Of a stretch of DNA of 6,058 bases, positions 1 to 6,058 are shown piece after piece; position 1 is the first letter of the stretch, and the number at the start of each line of letters is the position of its first letter. Source of the DNA: Burkholderiales bacterium (GTDB lineage Bacteria; Pseudomonadota; Gammaproteobacteria; Burkholderiales; Casimicrobiaceae). Position numbers and translations under genes: made by a program. The notes under the pieces are model-generated. The model was not told the origin of the DNA. It did no database searches and saw nothing but the letters and a program-made list of their open reading frames with translations. The stretch lies in assembly GCA_031257235.1 (NCBI GenBank), contig JAIRPA010000138.1:1-6058 (forward strand). The letters run 5' to 3'.

Positions 1-669
1 AGCATGGGTGACGCCCTCTAAAGACTCCCACAAAGGCGTGTCCTCGCGCACCGCAAGACGCGCGCCACGAACGAGCCAACGCCAGACAATCCCCTGACCG
101 GAGACATGATAAAGCGGCAACGACAACAACCAATTATCGTGCTGATGATAGTTCATCAACTGCGCCACGCCTTCCGCGTTTTTGCAGTGCGCCGCAATGG
201 TGTGTGCCGCCGCTTTCGGCAAACCCGACGAGCCGGACGTTAATGTTAAAGTTGCCACACGATCAGGATCATACGGCACATAAAAAACCACATCTTTTTT
301 GGGTTTGGTCGGATCAAGCTCCAACCCACACGCCGGCAAGGTTTCTTCTTCCGCGCTCCAATAAAATCCGATATTTGTTTTTAATATGATGCGTTCGACG
401 ACGGCGGCAGGCATTTTAGGATTCATCGGCAACACCCGCGCGCCTATTTGTAATCCGGCAAGATAAGCCGTCAACAATTGAAAACTATTGTTGCCGCGCA
501 ACAAAATGCCGTCTCCTTCCGTGACCCCTTGCCTTGCAAACGACGCCGCAATACGATCAATGATGACGCTCAAGTTCCCCCACGTCAAAGGTCTTTGATT
601 CAGGAAAACCGCCGTTGAGTTGGGTTCTCTTTTTGCATGGTATTGCCAAATAAACCAAGGGTAGATCAC
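1..669 (-). CDS. menE: o-Succinylbenzoate-CoA ligase MenE, N-terminal part, 3' end outside window
   Basis: MenE is an adenylate-forming (ANL family) enzyme that activates o-succinylbenzoate with ATP and attaches CoA, giving the MenB substrate. The first 223 residues are visible and the frame stays open to the left edge, so roughly half of the usual 450-residue protein is present and the C-terminal swivelling domain is missing. The phosphate-binding loop is TLTSGSSGLPKAA (about 142-154, with Lys152), followed by WLLSLPLYHVSGQGI (180-194) and WRWLVRGARL, all closely resembling E. coli MenE. The N-terminus MIYPWFIWQYHAK also aligns with E. coli MIFTDWPWRHWRQ. The start is a GTG whose last two bases form the menC TGA stop (GTGA, four-base overlap); a GGAGA ribosome-binding site lies eight bases upstream inside menC. 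The non-ATG start and open end make this gene easy to miss in automatic ORF lists. Confidence 0.95.
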   Translation of the reverse strand, partial: MIYPWFIWQYHAKREPNSTAVFLNQRPLTWGNLSVIIDRIAASFARQGVTEGDGILLRGNNSFQLLTAYLAGLQIGARVLPMNPKMPAAVVERIILKTNIGFYWSAEEETLPACGLELDPTKPKKDVVFYVPYDPDRVATLTLTSGSSGLPKAAAHTIAAHCKNAEGVAQLMNYHQHDNWLLSLPLYHVSGQGIVWRWLVRGARLAVREDTPLWESLEGVTHA

Positions 670-1664
670 GCGATTTTCTCCAAAGAAGATAAAGGAATGA
701 TCGCGCGGGGATCATCAGGCATTCCGCGCGCGATACACGTTTGAAAAACATGGCCGGTATCTAAACCCGGCAACGTTTCGGGGGACAACCACGCGGCAAG
801 ACGCATCAATTGGGTTAAACCCAAAGAGGACTCATAAGAGGAACTGATCACAGCATCTATTCGATGTTGACGCGCCTGATCCGTTAAGGCGCGGCATCGT
901 GCAATGGAACCGGTCAAAGAGGGCTTAATCACCCACGCGGCAACAAGAGACGTTTTTGCGTCATTCGGATGAAAATCCGCCTCACGCACATGTTCGTCCC
1001 ACGCGATTTTAATTCCGGTTTCCTGCGCAAAGCGCAACGACAACGCAGGCGTTTGGCAAGGCTCTTCAATAAAAGCGATTGAAGAATCGGTTCGGGCGTT
1101 TAAGTGACGCGCAAAATCAAGGGCTTCGTTGAGTGTCCACGCGCGGTTGGCGTCCAAGCGAACCTTTACCCAAGGCAGAGCCGTCATCAACGTTAAGACG
1201 GCGCGCGCTTCAGTGTCCGGCGCATCCCGACCGACTTTGATTTTGACCACCGGCGCTTTTTCGCGGGCGTCGCTTCGTTGAAGGTTTTCTATAAAAGCGG
1301 CAATATCGGCGCAGTCCATCAGTGTTGCAGAACGCTTCTGACACGTTTCGGGCAATGCCCCCGTGAGCTCCGACAACGCGGCGGAAAGTCCAAACGCCAC
1401 CGAAGGCGCGGCACGTTCCAACGTCGGTTCAATCGCGCGCCTTGCCTGCCATTGCGACAAAAGATCAAGCGCTTGTTGTTCCGCCTCAATCAACGTTTCA
1501 ACACTCAACCGCGGTAAAGGCGCGATTTCTCCTTGCCCCCGTGTGTCACCGTCCTCTAAACTCACGATCAAGCCTTCACGCACTTCATGAGTGTGGCGCG
1601 TGTTGGTCTCGCCTTTCCTAGAAAAAGGCATACGATAACGATAAAGATTAAAATTGCGCGCCAT
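666..1664 (-). CDS. menC: o-Succinylbenzoate synthase MenC
   Basis: MenC is a metal-dependent enolase-superfamily enzyme that dehydrates SHCHC to o-succinylbenzoate. From the ATG at 1664 the protein has 332 residues (320 in E. coli). It has the N-terminal capping domain (GEIAPLPRLSVETL near 45-58) and a C-terminal barrel with the acid-base lysine in KIKVG (Lys143), metal ligands Asp171 (LDANRAW), Glu200 (FIEEPC) and Asp223 (AWDEHVRE), and the second lysine, Lys247 (VIKPSLTG). The spacing 28-29-23-24 closely follows E. coli K133-D161-E190-D213-K235. ISSSYESSLGLTQL and PGLDTG near the end are also MenC hallmarks. A TTG at 1688 would add eight residues and leave only nine bases after menB; I prefer the ATG because it aligns with the E. 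coli N-terminus (ending in YRYRMP against YRWQIP), but neither start has a good ribosome-binding site. The TGA stop overlaps the menE start. Confidence 0.95.
   Translation of the reverse strand: MARNFNLYRYRMPFSRKGETNTRHTHEVREGLIVSLEDGDTRGQGEIAPLPRLSVETLIEAEQQALDLLSQWQARRAIEPTLERAAPSVAFGLSAALSELTGALPETCQKRSATLMDCADIAAFIENLQRSDAREKAPVVKIKVGRDAPDTEARAVLTLMTALPWVKVRLDANRAWTLNEALDFARHLNARTDSSIAFIEEPCQTPALSLRFAQETGIKIAWDEHVREADFHPNDAKTSLVAAWVIKPSLTGSIARCRALTDQARQHRIDAVISSSYESSLGLTQLMRLAAWLSPETLPGLDTGHVFQTCIARGMPDDPRAIIPLSSLEKIA
677..681 (-). promoter_or_regulatory. Ribosome-binding site of menE (GGAGA), inside menC
   Basis: The minus strand reads GGAGA and then eight more bases (counted from GGAG) before the GTG start of menE. 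It lies within the last codons of menC. It supports the GTG at 669 as the real start despite the lack of an ATG. Confidence 0.7.
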
Positions 1665-1697
1665 CAGCCGACTTGATTCATCAGTCAATAGATTTAA

Positions 1698-2549
1698 TTA
1701 AGGATTGCGTGTGAATTTTTTAAAGTTCGGCGCGCGTTTTTGATTGAACGCGTTTCTGCCTTCCTGCCCTTCTTCGGACATATAGTAAAGCATGGTGGCG
1801 TTCCCCGCGAGCTCCTGTAAGCCGGTTTGCCCGTCGCAATCCGCATTCAACGCCGCTTTTAAGCAACGCAACGCAATCGGGCTCATGGTCAGTATTTCAC
1901 GACACCAACGCACCGTTTCTTTTTCAAGATCGGCAAGCGGCACCACCGTATTGACCAAGCCCATTTGCAAAGCGGCATTAGCATCGTATTGCCGACACAA
2001 AAACCATATCTCACGCGCTTTTTTTTGTCCGACAATACGCGCCATGTACGACGCGCCAAAACCGCCATCGAATGAGCCGACGCGCGGACCCGTTTGCCCG
2101 AACTTCGCGTTATCCGCCGCGACGGTTAAGTCGCACACCATGTGTAACACATGTCCGCCCCCGATTGCAAAACCGGCAACCATGGCAATCACGGGTTTGG
2201 GGCACGTGCGAATCCGTCGTTGCAGGTCAAGCACGTTTAAATGGTGAACCCCGGCTTTGTCTTTATAGCCGGAATCCCCGCGAATCTTTTGATCCCCGCC
2301 CGAACAAAACGCAAGATCGCCCGCACCCGTTAATATAATCACGCCGATATTGGCATTCATTCGCGCGTCTTCAAACGCACGCTCCATTTCCGAAACCGTC
2401 TGCGGACGAAACGCATTCCGAACTTCCGGTCGGTTGATGGTAATTTTGGCTATACCTTCTTCAGATTGATGATACAAAATATCTGTATAACCTTTGGAAC
2501 AATCTTTCCATGTGATCGGTGCGTAGAGTAATGTTTCATCGTATTTCAT
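1698..2549 (-). CDS. menB: 1,4-dihydroxy-2-naphthoyl-CoA synthase MenB (type I, bicarbonate-dependent)
   Basis: MenB is a crotonase-fold enzyme that closes the second ring, converting o-succinylbenzoyl-CoA to 1,4-dihydroxy-2-naphthoyl-CoA. The 283 residues compare with 285 in E. coli, and most positions match with a constant offset of two. Visible sites are the CoA/oxyanion region CSGGDQ (82-87), Tyr95, the second oxyanion-hole loop GFAIGGGH (126-133), QTG (152-154), Ser159 and Asp161 in GSFDGG, Trp182 in REIWFLCRQ, and Tyr256. Gly154 with Thr153 and Trp182 corresponds to E. coli G156, T155 and W184, the bicarbonate-binding set that marks type I MenB; type II enzymes carry their own Asp instead. 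The C-terminus RNAFNQKR...FTRNP is the usual MenB ending. The ATG is fixed by a strong GAGGAG ribosome-binding site five bases upstream and an N-terminus collinear with E. coli. It is 29 bases after menH and is followed by menC. Confidence 0.98.
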   Translation of the reverse strand: MKYDETLLYAPITWKDCSKGYTDILYHQSEEGIAKITINRPEVRNAFRPQTVSEMERAFEDARMNANIGVIILTGAGDLAFCSGGDQKIRGDSGYKDKAGVHHLNVLDLQRRIRTCPKPVIAMVAGFAIGGGHVLHMVCDLTVAADNAKFGQTGPRVGSFDGGFGASYMARIVGQKKAREIWFLCRQYDANAALQMGLVNTVVPLADLEKETVRWCREILTMSPIALRCLKAALNADCDGQTGLQELAGNATMLYYMSEEGQEGRNAFNQKRAPNFKKFTRNP

Positions 2550-2554
2550 CGTAT

Positions 2555-2560
2555 CTCCTC
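2555..2560 (-). promoter_or_regulatory. Ribosome-binding site of menB (GAGGAG)
   Basis: In the 29-base menH-menB gap the minus strand reads GAGGAG followed by five bases and the menB ATG. It is the strongest Shine-Dalgarno match in the window and fixes the menB start. It would allow menB to be translated independently of menH, in contrast to the menD-menH junction. Confidence 0.85.
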
Positions 2561-2578
2561 ATGTTTTGACTTTTTCAA

Positions 2579-3382
2579 TCAATCGTATTGAACCGTATTT
2601 AAATAGTCGCGCAAAACGCGACAAAAGGCTTCCGGCGCTTTGGTGTGGGTGTCGTGTCCGGCGTTCGGAATCACCGACATCAAAAATCCTTCTTCTTTTG
2701 CCAAGCGATAAAACTTGGTGTCGTGTTCGCCGACAATATACAACCAAGGCAGTCGCCATGTCTTGAGAAACCCGGACAAATCCGGCTGGCGGGCAAGCGA
2801 GGTTGCCCTTAATAACGCGGCGATTTTTTTGCCGTGATTGCCGGCACGACGCAACAATGCTTCCTTTTTTTCTTCGTCGGACAAATCCGAAAAAAGAGGT
2901 TGACGATACCAATCGAAAAGCACCGTCTCCATCGGTTCTTCGGCAAAACGCGTCGCCCATTTTTGATCAGAACAAAGCCGCGCCGCGCGCGCCGCTTCCT
3001 CTTTCAATCCCGGGTGTCCCGCTTCAATCACCAAGCCTGCCATGGGTTGGGGTAGAAGTGTCGGTTGCCGCGCGTATTCGTGCGCCAACATCATCGCCAC
3101 CCGTCCGCCCAACGAATAACCGACGACAATCACCCTTTTCACCCAAGCCGGCAACACGCGCTTGAGGGTGCGGCAAAGTTCCGGGATTAGATCGGAAAAA
3201 CCCTCAACGACGACTTCGCCGGACGCCCCGTGTGCGGGAAGGTCAACCGTCAAAGAGGTATAGTCCGAACAGCGTTCGACGATTTTGTGCCAATCTTGAC
3301 CGCATCCCAAAAACCCATGAATAAAAACAAGTGCAACCGATGAATGCTTTCCCGTGCCTGTATATAAACGCGCATTCATCAT
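2579..3382 (-). CDS. menH: 2-succinyl-6-hydroxy-2,4-cyclohexadiene-1-carboxylate (SHCHC) synthase MenH
   Basis: MenH is a small alpha/beta-hydrolase-fold enzyme that eliminates pyruvate from SEPHCHC to give SHCHC, acting directly after MenD. The 267 residues (252 in E. coli) show the oxyanion-region HGF (22-24), the nucleophile elbow GYSLGG with Ser90, the acid Asp221 in GEHD and the base His243 in NAGHDTHTKAP, matching the E. coli triad S86, D210 and H232. The Tyr before the serine and the segment EAGHPGL (120-126) are also typical of MenH rather than of general esterases; the long match to E. coli continues through WYRQPLF and ATSLARQPDL. The gene starts with two consecutive ATG codons only two bases after the menD TAA and has no clear Shine-Dalgarno site, so translation is probably coupled to menD; which ATG is used cannot be decided. 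An older name for this family, thioesterase YfbB, reflects an early misassignment. Confidence 0.95.
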   Translation of the reverse strand: MMNARLYTGTGKHSSVALVFIHGFLGCGQDWHKIVERCSDYTSLTVDLPAHGASGEVVVEGFSDLIPELCRTLKRVLPAWVKRVIVVGYSLGGRVAMMLAHEYARQPTLLPQPMAGLVIEAGHPGLKEEAARAARLCSDQKWATRFAEEPMETVLFDWYRQPLFSDLSDEEKKEALLRRAGNHGKKIAALLRATSLARQPDLSGFLKTWRLPWLYIVGEHDTKFYRLAKEEGFLMSVIPNAGHDTHTKAPEAFCRVLRDYLNTVQYD

Positions 3383-3384
3383 GT

Positions 3385-5088
3385 TTAGAATGAGCCCGAT
3401 AACGACTTTAAGGTCAATGCGCCTTCATCCGGCGAAACCCTCACCTCAATCAAGGTGGCGACGGACTGTCGGAAGGCGTGAGCGACGGCGTTTTTGAGTT
3501 CTTCGGGCGTTTGAGGCGCGTCAAACCGCAAGCCAAAAAGCGCGGCGGCGTGTTCAAAAGTCAGATCATGCGGCATCCGATAATAACGATCGCGCTCGAT
3601 CGGCGGCGTCGGCAACATCGAAAAAATACTGCCGCCGTTATTGTTGATCACGATCAATACCATAGGATGGGGTAAAGCTCGCGCCAAAGCAAGCGAATTT
3701 AAATCATAAAGTGCCGATAAATCTCCCAAGACGGCAAGCGTGGGTTTTTGATTGCCGACCGCCACCCCCATCGCGGTGGCAACCAGCCCGTCGATGCCGG
3801 ACGCCCCCCGGTTTGCGTGCACCGGATACGCGCAGGGAAATTGCGCTAAAGCATCCACCAAACGAATCATCAAACTATTGCCCAACAACAATTGCCCATC
3901 TTGAGGGAGTAACTCCGGCAGATGATGTGCCACCCACGCTTCCGTGAGCCTATACGTGTTATCGCGCGTTAGCGTGTTGGCGATAGCGGTTTTTGATTGC
4001 TCGACCAACGCGTTAATCGGTTGAGACCATAATGCGCGCCACGCTTCATTGAATTGGGAGGCTTCAGGCGGGTGACACGCCAGCCAAGCATCAACGGGAG
4101 ACACGATACGCCGTCCCTGATGATGCGCGGGATCAAGCCTTCCGGGAAGAGGATCCACCACCCAATACTGTTGGGGATCAAGGCGCGCCATTTCAAGCAA
4201 TAAGGCTTTTCCGGTTAAGTGTTTGCCAAACTGAATGATGATTTCTGCCTCTTGGGTGATTTGACGCGCCTGCCTGCCCGTCAACCACAGATTGACGTAA
4301 GGTTGAGGTTGCCCCGTGTGTGACAACACATCCGACAACAATAACCACCCCAGCTCATTCGCCCAATCCCGCAAAAGCGCGCCCTCGTGGGGGCGCAGTG
4401 CGCCTGCCACCACGATTCCCTTTTTCTGACGCCAATGTGCCCAATCCGGTTCTTCTTGTATGGCTTTCGGCGCGCCGCTTTGCAACCAGGGAGTGTTGTT
4501 TTGCTCTCGACGCAACAAAAGCGTGTCAGACCACACTTGATAAGTATTGCTCATCTCTCCGTATAAAGGTTCGCTAAACGGGCAATTGACATGAAGTGCG
4601 CCGTGGGTTAAACGGGCAAGCGCGTCATCCAACACCGAGGTCAACCACGCCGCCGAAACGTCGGGCGCGGGGGTGGGTAATGAAATCGTATCGGTGGCGT
4701 AGTGTTCAAACAAACGCTCTTGACCGACGGCTTGATTCGCGCCGCAATGTTGTAAGGTTTGCGGACGATCCGCCGTTAATAATATAAGTTTTTCGCCGGA
4801 GAATTTTGCCTCGATGGCCGCGGGTAAAAGATTGGCAACCGCCGTGCCGGACGTGACAATCACCGCCACCGGTTCTTGGGTGGCTTTGGCGACGCCCAAC
4901 GCAAGATGCCCTAATCCGCGCTCGTCAAAGTGTGTGTGTGTGATCAGTTGGGAGATTGCCGCCGCTTCAAGGGTCAGCGGCGTTGAACGCGAGCCGGGCG
5001 CAATACACACATGGCGAACACGGTGTCTTGTTAAGGTTTCCAAAATCACGCGCGCAAATCGGCGATTGAGTTCAGCCTGATGATCCAT
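3385..5088 (-). CDS. menD: 2-succinyl-5-enolpyruvyl-6-hydroxy-3-cyclohexene-1-carboxylate (SEPHCHC) synthase MenD
   Basis: MenD is a thiamine-diphosphate enzyme of the cytoplasm that decarboxylates 2-oxoglutarate and adds the succinyl-semialdehyde unit to isochorismate, the first committed step of menaquinone synthesis. The 567 residues compare with 556 in E. coli. The N-terminal pyrimidine-binding domain carries APGSRS (30-35) and the ThDP-activating Glu56 in THFDERGLGHLALG, then Arg108 (TADRPQ) and Gln119 (GANQAVGQ), equivalent to E. coli E55, R107 and Q118. The C-terminal pyrophosphate-binding domain has NRGASGID (427-434) and the Mg-ThDP motif GDLS (455-458) ending in NNNGG (482-486). The ATG start gives an N-terminus collinear with the E. 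coli protein and follows a modest purine-rich GGGAAG stretch. It lies 16 bases after ptsI and ends two bases before menH, so it is probably cotranscribed with both. No missing catalytic residue was seen. Confidence 0.97.
   Translation of the reverse strand: MDHQAELNRRFARVILETLTRHRVRHVCIAPGSRSTPLTLEAAAISQLITHTHFDERGLGHLALGVAKATQEPVAVIVTSGTAVANLLPAAIEAKFSGEKLILLTADRPQTLQHCGANQAVGQERLFEHYATDTISLPTPAPDVSAAWLTSVLDDALARLTHGALHVNCPFSEPLYGEMSNTYQVWSDTLLLRREQNNTPWLQSGAPKAIQEEPDWAHWRQKKGIVVAGALRPHEGALLRDWANELGWLLLSDVLSHTGQPQPYVNLWLTGRQARQITQEAEIIIQFGKHLTGKALLLEMARLDPQQYWVVDPLPGRLDPAHHQGRRIVSPVDAWLACHPPEASQFNEAWRALWSQPINALVEQSKTAIANTLTRDNTYRLTEAWVAHHLPELLPQDGQLLLGNSLMIRLVDALAQFPCAYPVHANRGASGIDGLVATAMGVAVGNQKPTLAVLGDLSALYDLNSLALARALPHPMVLIVINNNGGSIFSMLPTPPIERDRYYRMPHDLTFEHAAALFGLRFDAPQTPEELKNAVAHAFRQSVATLIEVRVSPDEGALTLKSLSGSF
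4931..4942. repeat. Short dinucleotide tract (TG)6 inside menD
   Basis: Six TG units on the plus strand ((CA)6 on the coding strand) encode the Thr-His-Thr-His segment just before the ThDP-activating Glu56 of MenD. The frame is intact. The tract is short, and the THTH residues resemble the HTH of E. coli MenD at the same place, so protein constraint may explain it. Confidence 0.5.
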
Positions 5089-5104
5089 TGATCTGTCTTC
5101 CCGT

Positions 5105-6058
5105 TTATCGTGATGGTTTTGTCGGTGGTGACATGGCGTTTAATTTTTCGACCAAAGCGCGAACCTTGATCGGATCATCCGCGCGCATGATTTTTTGCAC
5201 CATCTTTTTTTGTTCGGTAATGTCGGTATGAAGTATTCTTTCTTTGACCGTTAAAAGTGCCGAGACCGGCATGGAGAATCGACGCAAGCCCAACCCTAAT
5301 AAAAGCCGCGTCATTTCAGGGTTGCCCGCCATTTCTCCGCACAACGAAACCTGCACGCCGGCGCGATCGGCTTTTTTGAAAATATCGGCAAGCAGTTTTA
5401 GTATTGCCGGATGTGACGAATTAAATAAATGCGCCACGCTATCGTTATCACGATCCACCGCCAACACATACTGTATCAAATCGTTCGTGCCGACAGATAT
5501 AAAAGAGAAATGTTTCAAAAAGGGTTCCAGCACAATCGCCGCGGAAGGCACTTCGATCATCGCGCCGATTTCTACATCTTCATCAAAGGCAATCCCTTCC
5601 GATCTTAACGACGCCTTAACCGTCTCGATGATCCCCAGCACCTGATGAATTTCGTCGGCGGACGCCAACATCGGAATCATGATTTTTAATTTGCCGAAGA
5701 TCGACGCGCGCAACATCGCGCGCAATTGTGTCACAAACAATTGTTGTTCGGCAAAACACAATCTTATGCCGCGCAAGCCCAATGCCGGATTTTGCGTCAC
5801 GCGCATCAGGCTTAATACTTTATCTTTGATTTTGTCCGCGCCTAAATCTATCGTGCGTAAAATGACTTCTTGACCTTTCATTCGACGCGCCACTTTGCGA
5901 TAAGCGACAAACTGAACATCTTCATCGGGCAATTCGGCATGATTTAAATACAAAAACTCCGTCCGAAACAACCCGACCCCGTCTGCGTTGGCTTTATGAA
6001 TGTACGGAAGATCGTCCGGCATTTCCATGTTGGCCAGCAACGTAATATGCGTGCCGTC
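5105..6058 (-). CDS. ptsI: Phosphoenolpyruvate-protein phosphotransferase (PTS Enzyme I), C-terminal part, 5' end outside window
   Basis: Enzyme I is the cytoplasmic first kinase of the PEP:sugar phosphotransferase system: it autophosphorylates from PEP and passes the phosphate to HPr. The frame is open to the right edge, so 317 residues of the C-terminal PEP-binding and dimerisation TIM-barrel are visible; by comparison with the 575-residue E. coli protein about 260 N-terminal residues, including the phospho-His domain, lie outside. In visible-residue numbering, key sites are Arg32 (GLFRTEFLY), Arg68 (ILRTIDLGADK), Glu169 (MIEVPSA), Asn192-Asp193 (GTNDLIQY), Arg203 and catalytic Cys240 (SLCGEMAG). 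Their spacing matches E. coli R296, R332, E431, N454-D455, R465 and C502 with a two-residue insertion, so the domain looks intact. The gene ends in TAA 16 bases before menD on the same strand. The paralogue PtsP (EI-Ntr, with an N-terminal GAF domain) cannot be excluded because the N-terminus is missing, but the visible part reads like beta/gammaproteobacterial PtsI. Confidence 0.9.
   Translation of the reverse strand, partial: DGTHITLLANMEMPDDLPYIHKANADGVGLFRTEFLYLNHAELPDEDVQFVAYRKVARRMKGQEVILRTIDLGADKIKDKVLSLMRVTQNPALGLRGIRLCFAEQQLFVTQLRAMLRASIFGKLKIMIPMLASADEIHQVLGIIETVKASLRSEGIAFDEDVEIGAMIEVPSAAIVLEPFLKHFSFISVGTNDLIQYVLAVDRDNDSVAHLFNSSHPAILKLLADIFKKADRAGVQVSLCGEMAGNPEMTRLLLGLGLRRFSMPVSALLTVKERILHTDITEQKKMVQKIMRADDPIKVRALVEKLNAMSPPTKPSR

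Noticed and set aside
557..751. A 64-codon minus-strand open frame across the menC-menE junction
   Set aside because: It lies out of frame with both menC and menE, which are both recognised by homology through this region.
1792..2247. A 151-codon plus-strand open frame opposite menB
   Set aside because: It lies wholly within the strongly supported menB on the other strand, has no recognisable domain and is rich in residues expected from an antisense reading of a GC-rich gene.
2571..2578. TTGAAA-like -35 element in the menH-menB gap, as an internal menB promoter
   Set aside because: A -10 element at the right distance would fall inside the menB coding start and no good TATAAT match was seen; the gap is better explained by the ribosome-binding site alone.
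2559..2960. A 133-codon minus-strand open frame overlapping the 3' half of menH
   Set aside because: It is an alternative frame of menH; the menH frame carries the full catalytic triad, and the alternative has low-complexity Arg/Ser-rich sequence with no family likeness.
5244..5645. A 133-codon plus-strand open frame opposite ptsI
   Set aside because: It is the antisense shadow of the conserved Enzyme I PEP-binding domain; no start context or domain supports it.
5701..5725. Repeated CGCGC-rich words (two CGCGCGCAA-like copies) as a possible regulatory repeat
   Set aside because: They are inside ptsI, encode conserved Arg-Ala residues of the LRAMLRAS segment, and similar GCGC words are common throughout the window.

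Overview
The window is a tightly packed run of six genes, all on the minus strand and read from right to left. In transcription order they are a 5'-truncated PTS Enzyme I gene (ptsI), then menD, menH, menB, menC and a 3'-truncated menE. There is no intergenic gap larger than about 30 bases, no RNA gene, no mobile element, no CRISPR and no gene-free stretch to describe.

The five men genes make the core of the classical o-succinylbenzoate (OSB) route to menaquinone. MenD adds a succinyl-semialdehyde unit from 2-oxoglutarate to isochorismate to give SEPHCHC. MenH removes pyruvate to give SHCHC. MenC dehydrates this to OSB, MenE makes OSB-CoA, and MenB closes the ring to DHNA-CoA. All catalytic residues that I could place by recalled comparison with the Escherichia coli enzymes are present and correctly spaced. 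The order D-H-B-C-E is the same as in E. coli. The difference is upstream: E. coli has menF (isochorismate synthase) before menD, while here the gene is ptsI, 16 bases from menD and on the same strand. The later-acting genes menA, ubiE/menG and menI are also outside the window.

The organism is most likely a proteobacterium. The Men proteins look gammaproteobacterial (MenB and MenD share long identical runs with the E. coli enzymes as I remember them). The Enzyme I C-terminus has a style seen in beta- and gammaproteobacterial PtsI. Base composition is moderate, near 50 % GC by eye. Genus cannot be given from this sequence.

The spacing suggests one transcription unit: ptsI-menD gap 16 bases, menD-menH gap 2, menH-menB gap 29 with a strong Shine-Dalgarno site, menB-menC gap 33 (or 9 with an alternative TTG start), menC-menE 4-base overlap (GTGA). 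No internal promoter or terminator was recognised. I see no new biological system here; the one thing worth a second look is the linkage of a phosphotransferase Enzyme I gene to a menaquinone operon that lacks an adjacent menF.
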